Shown piece by piece: positions 61,703 to 64,000 of a DNA stretch of 64,000 nucleotides. Source of the DNA: JAHIJO01 sp964486075 (lineage in GTDB: Bacteria; Verrucomicrobiota; Kiritimatiellia; JAAZAB01); NCBI GenBank assembly GCA_964486075.1, contig CAZALU010000004.1, forward strand, positions 9,687 to 73,686, given 5' to 3'. Within the stretch, counting starts at the first letter, position 1. Every line of letters starts with the position of its first letter. The notes below the pieces were generated by a model, which was given only the letters and a program-made list of their open reading frames with translations, searched no databases and was not told the DNA's origin. The position numbers and the translations under genes are program-made.

Positions 61703-63571
61703 ATGAGAATAACGTTAAAAAAATCAGATCGCCTGGGCTTTATCCGGCCGGCGCTTGACGCCCACACCCTGGGAATATATTCGGCCGCTCAATTGCTGGC
61801 CGACTGCGGATATGCAAGCGTTATTGCCAATCGCCAGGTGTGCGCGGCCTGCGAGCGCCCCGAATTGGCAATCAATGCGTCACCCATTCGAGAATGGATT
61901 CTACAAAATCGCTTAACGGCCATCGGATTCAGCTACCGTCTCGATCCCCGGGATGGCGCCGATTGCTTCGCGCGTTTTTGCGGACAGTTGAGTAAGCTCC
62001 GCCTCTTCCACCCGCAAGGCGGCCCGATCAAGGCAATCTATTTCGCCGGTTTACCGGAAACTTGCGCCCTGGTTGCACGTCTTCAGCCCGCACCAAGCGG
62101 CATTTTTAGCGGGGACGAAACTCCGTCTGAAATGTTACAAATCTTCGGCATCGATCCCGGCCTGGCGGGCCGGGCAGTAGCAACGGGTATCAGTTACGAT
62201 AACGACCGCCTGGCGTTCGGGCGTGATTTGATTCGCCGGGAGTGCTATCGAACCGTTAAACCTGTCGGTCGCCGCACCTATCCCGCTTATGGCACAACTC
62301 GGGACACCTTGATCCGCCGCCTTCAATATAGTCAGGCGCATAACCTGCCGCCGCTTATGCGCGCGCATGTGGGCCCCTATCTGGCCAACCGACTCGAAGC
62401 GGTCCAGCTCTTTAACGATTGGGTCCGTCAACTGGCCAAATCCGGGTTTCTGGACGTTCTGTCTATCGGTACTTCTCAACTGACGCAATCACATTTCGGA
62501 CGGAAATGGGGCAATCTTCCCAACGGCGGCGGCGTGCCTCTGAACTCGCCTGAGGAATTTTCTGCAGTCTGGCACGCCGCCCGTCCCATGCTGGTGCGCG
62601 CCTATGCCGGAACCCGGGATATCCCGGCCTTGGCTCAAATGTACGAAAAAACCATCCACATGGCCTGGCATGCTCTATCCTTATGGTGGTTTTGTAAGAT
62701 TGATTCTCGCGGTCCAAACCCCGTCCGGCGCAATCTCGAAGAACACTACGCAACGCTGAAATATATCGCCGCCAGCGGCAAGCCTTTCGAGCCGAATGTG
62801 CCACATCACTTCGCGTTCCGCGGCGCCGATGATGTGACTTATATTGTTTCCGCCTTAATTGCCGTCAAGACCGCAAAAACACTGGGAATTCGCGATTTGA
62901 TCCTCCAAATCATGCTCAATACGCCGAAAACCACGTGGGGCATAGCCGACCTGGCCAAAGCCCGTGCCTTGCTAACTTTGGCGCGCGAACAAGAAGACCA
63001 GCATTTGCGCGTGATTCTGCAGCCGCGAGGCGGCTTGGATTATTTTTCTGCGGATCTCGACCGGGCCAAAGCTCAACTTGCGGCAGTCACGGCGCTCATG
63101 GATGACATCGAACCGCGCAACCCGGCCAGCCCCCCCATCATTCACGTTGTCAGCTACTCTGAAGCATCGCGCTTGGCCGATCCCGGCATAGTCAATGAGA
63201 GCGTCCAAATCACCCGCCAGGCTCTTGGGGAATACCGCAAGCTCAAGCGCAAAGGAGAAATCGACGACATGACAGATCATCCCGAGGTGTTAACCCGGAC
63301 CACCGAACTGATAGCGGAAGCACGCGCGGTTATAGCCGCCATAGAATCTTCCATTCCTAATCCCTATACTCCCAAGGGGCTTTACGATATTTTTAGCGGT
63401 GGTTTTCTGGCGGCATCGCACCTGTGGGAATGTCGGGATGAATTTCAGCGCGCCACCGCCTGGCAGACTCGACTTGTGAATGGATCCATGAAGATCGTGG
63501 ACCAACGTGGCCAGCCCATTAATGTCGCCCGGCGCATGCAAAAGCTGCTGAACACCCGCCCGACCGAATAA
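61703..63571 (+). CDS. Cobalamin-binding mutase-like protein
   Basis: 622 residues. The N-terminus has a B12-binding Rossmann domain: ALDAHTLGIYSAAQ carries the DxHxxG motif (Asp19, His21, Gly24) with His21 as likely cobalt ligand, FSYRL supplies the SxL (Ser77-Leu80), and the usual GG is AG near 115. The rest (about 180-600) has the feel of a TIM-barrel mutase subunit, with LILQIMLNTPKTTWGIADLAKAR and LQPRGGLDYFSADLDRAK; the closest fit I can offer is the glutamate-mutase epsilon/methylaspartate-mutase type, fused to its B12 domain. The C-terminal part is helical. A dehydrogenase gene follows 14 bp later, so both probably act in one pathway. Substrate unknown. Confidence 0.7.
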   Translation: MRITLKKSDRLGFIRPALDAHTLGIYSAAQLLADCGYASVIANRQVCAACERPELAINASPIREWILQNRLTAIGFSYRLDPRDGADCFARFCGQLSKLRLFHPQGGPIKAIYFAGLPETCALVARLQPAPSGIFSGDETPSEMLQIFGIDPGLAGRAVATGISYDNDRLAFGRDLIRRECYRTVKPVGRRTYPAYGTTRDTLIRRLQYSQAHNLPPLMRAHVGPYLANRLEAVQLFNDWVRQLAKSGFLDVLSIGTSQLTQSHFGRKWGNLPNGGGVPLNSPEEFSAVWHAARPMLVRAYAGTRDIPALAQMYEKTIHMAWHALSLWWFCKIDSRGPNPVRRNLEEHYATLKYIAASGKPFEPNVPHHFAFRGADDVTYIVSALIAVKTAKTLGIRDLILQIMLNTPKTTWGIADLAKARALLTLAREQEDQHLRVILQPRGGLDYFSADLDRAKAQLAAVTALMDDIEPRNPASPPIIHVVSYSEASRLADPGIVNESVQITRQALGEYRKLKRKGEIDDMTDHPEVLTRTTELIAEARAVIAAIESSIPNPYTPKGLYDIFSGGFLAASHLWECRDEFQRATAWQTRLVNGSMKIVDQRGQPINVARRMQKLLNTRPTE

Positions 63572-63585
63572 ACGAAAGAACCGTT

Positions 63586-63960
63586 ATGCCATACACCAAA
63601 GACCAACACCTGCAAGCCGCCCTACAGACAACCCAAGCCAAGGGCGCCAGTCTGTATTATTGCGTTATCGGCACCGGACACGGCGGTCTGGCCATGGCCG
63701 GGCATCTCGGGATCATGGGCTTTGCAGTGAATCTGTTTAACCGAACCGATGAAAACCTGACCGGTGTGCGCTGGCACGGGGGCATCACGATGAACGGCCA
63801 GGTGCAAGGATTCGGCCCGATTCGCAAAGCCACCTCCAACATCGCGGAAGCAATCAGCGATGCGGATGTCATTATGGTGGTGACGCCTTCAACAGCCCAT
63901 CGGGCCTTGGCCGTCGCCATGGCCCCGCATCTGCATGACGGCCAGGTTCAGACTTCCTGA
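63586..63960 (+). pseudogene. Octopine/nopaline-dehydrogenase-like gene, broken near the window end
   Basis: The 124 codons start with an NAD(P)-binding fold: YYCVIGTGHGGLAMAGHLGI (about 24-43), an acidic strand end, and SDADVIMVVTPSTAHRALA. This matches the N-terminus of opine-type dehydrogenases, which are about 360 residues. The frame ends in TGA at 63958-63960 soon after HDGQV. Just after that point another frame reads PDPGGK, then a stop and DGTF, recalling the family's NPGRTGGTF step. So the gene looks frameshifted with extra stops, or the sequence near this end is poor. It lies 14 bp downstream of the B12-binding gene. Confidence 0.6.
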
Positions 63961-64000
63961 TCCGGGCGGAAAATAAGATGGCACCTTTTAGCGGTTTAGA

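Overview
The window is about 57% GC, dense with genes, and reads as chromosome of a bacterium of the PVC superphylum, most likely a Verrucomicrobiota/Kiritimatiellota relative. The strongest single indicator is a 51-residue small basic protein of the Chlamydiae/Verrucomicrobia type at 25094-25249. Also consistent are a class II (B12) ribonucleotide reductase, a eukaryote-type branching enzyme and many lineage-restricted proteins. The envelope is Gram-negative: FadL-like barrel, TolB-Pal, a GmhB-like phosphatase and type II secretion-like K/L/M proteins. The phylum call is inference; I had no database.

Layout. 1-4511 (minus): a cut-off Gly-rich protein and a HEAT-like secreted protein, truA, ruvX, manC. 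4958-7852 (plus): an outer-membrane barrel and a processive family 2 glycosyltransferase. 7861-14810 (minus): mntP, thrC, a Ser/Thr kinase with a membrane span and a leucine-rich-repeat tail, and an O-methyltransferase. 15293-24597 (plus): sugar kinase, LplT-like transporter, SGNH hydrolase, a PlsC-ACP-acyl-ACP synthetase fusion, glycosyltransferase, dinB and a PP-loop enzyme. 25094-26979 (plus): small basic protein, RsuA-like pseudouridine synthase and an SH3b protein, all overlapping. 26989-32790 (minus): pyrH, frr, a low-complexity membrane protein, trxA and a GHL10-like glycoside hydrolase. 33312-38809: a GmhB-like phosphatase, a TPR protein and a GspK/L/M-like trio. 39172-44722: der, nrdJ, pgpA, tRNA-Leu(UAG). 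44749-51297: a two-domain nucleoside diphosphate kinase, rsmB, nitroreductase, a CBM48 protein and glgB. 51502-53500: a complete IS1634-type element with terminal repeats and a target duplication. 53516-61298: a UroD-family protein, purM, a small membrane protein, tolB, pal, tatA and a C2H2-finger protein. 61703-63960: a cobalamin-binding mutase-like protein followed by a broken octopine-dehydrogenase-like gene.

The most unusual feature is a set of short dispersed hairpin repeats. At least six families, with two to seven copies each, fill the intergenic regions and have entered two reading frames without breaking them (rsmB and the PlsC-ACP-ligase fusion). A separate 33-bp perfect repeat occurs as an inverted pair, one copy overlapping the purM stop codon and the other lying beyond the tol-pal-tat block. 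The most promising possible new functions are the B12-binding protein plus dehydrogenase pair at the right edge, the C2H2 protein translationally coupled to tatA, the LRR kinase coupled to thrC, and the nucleoside diphosphate kinase with one degenerate half. No CRISPR array, prophage, rRNA or replication origin was seen.
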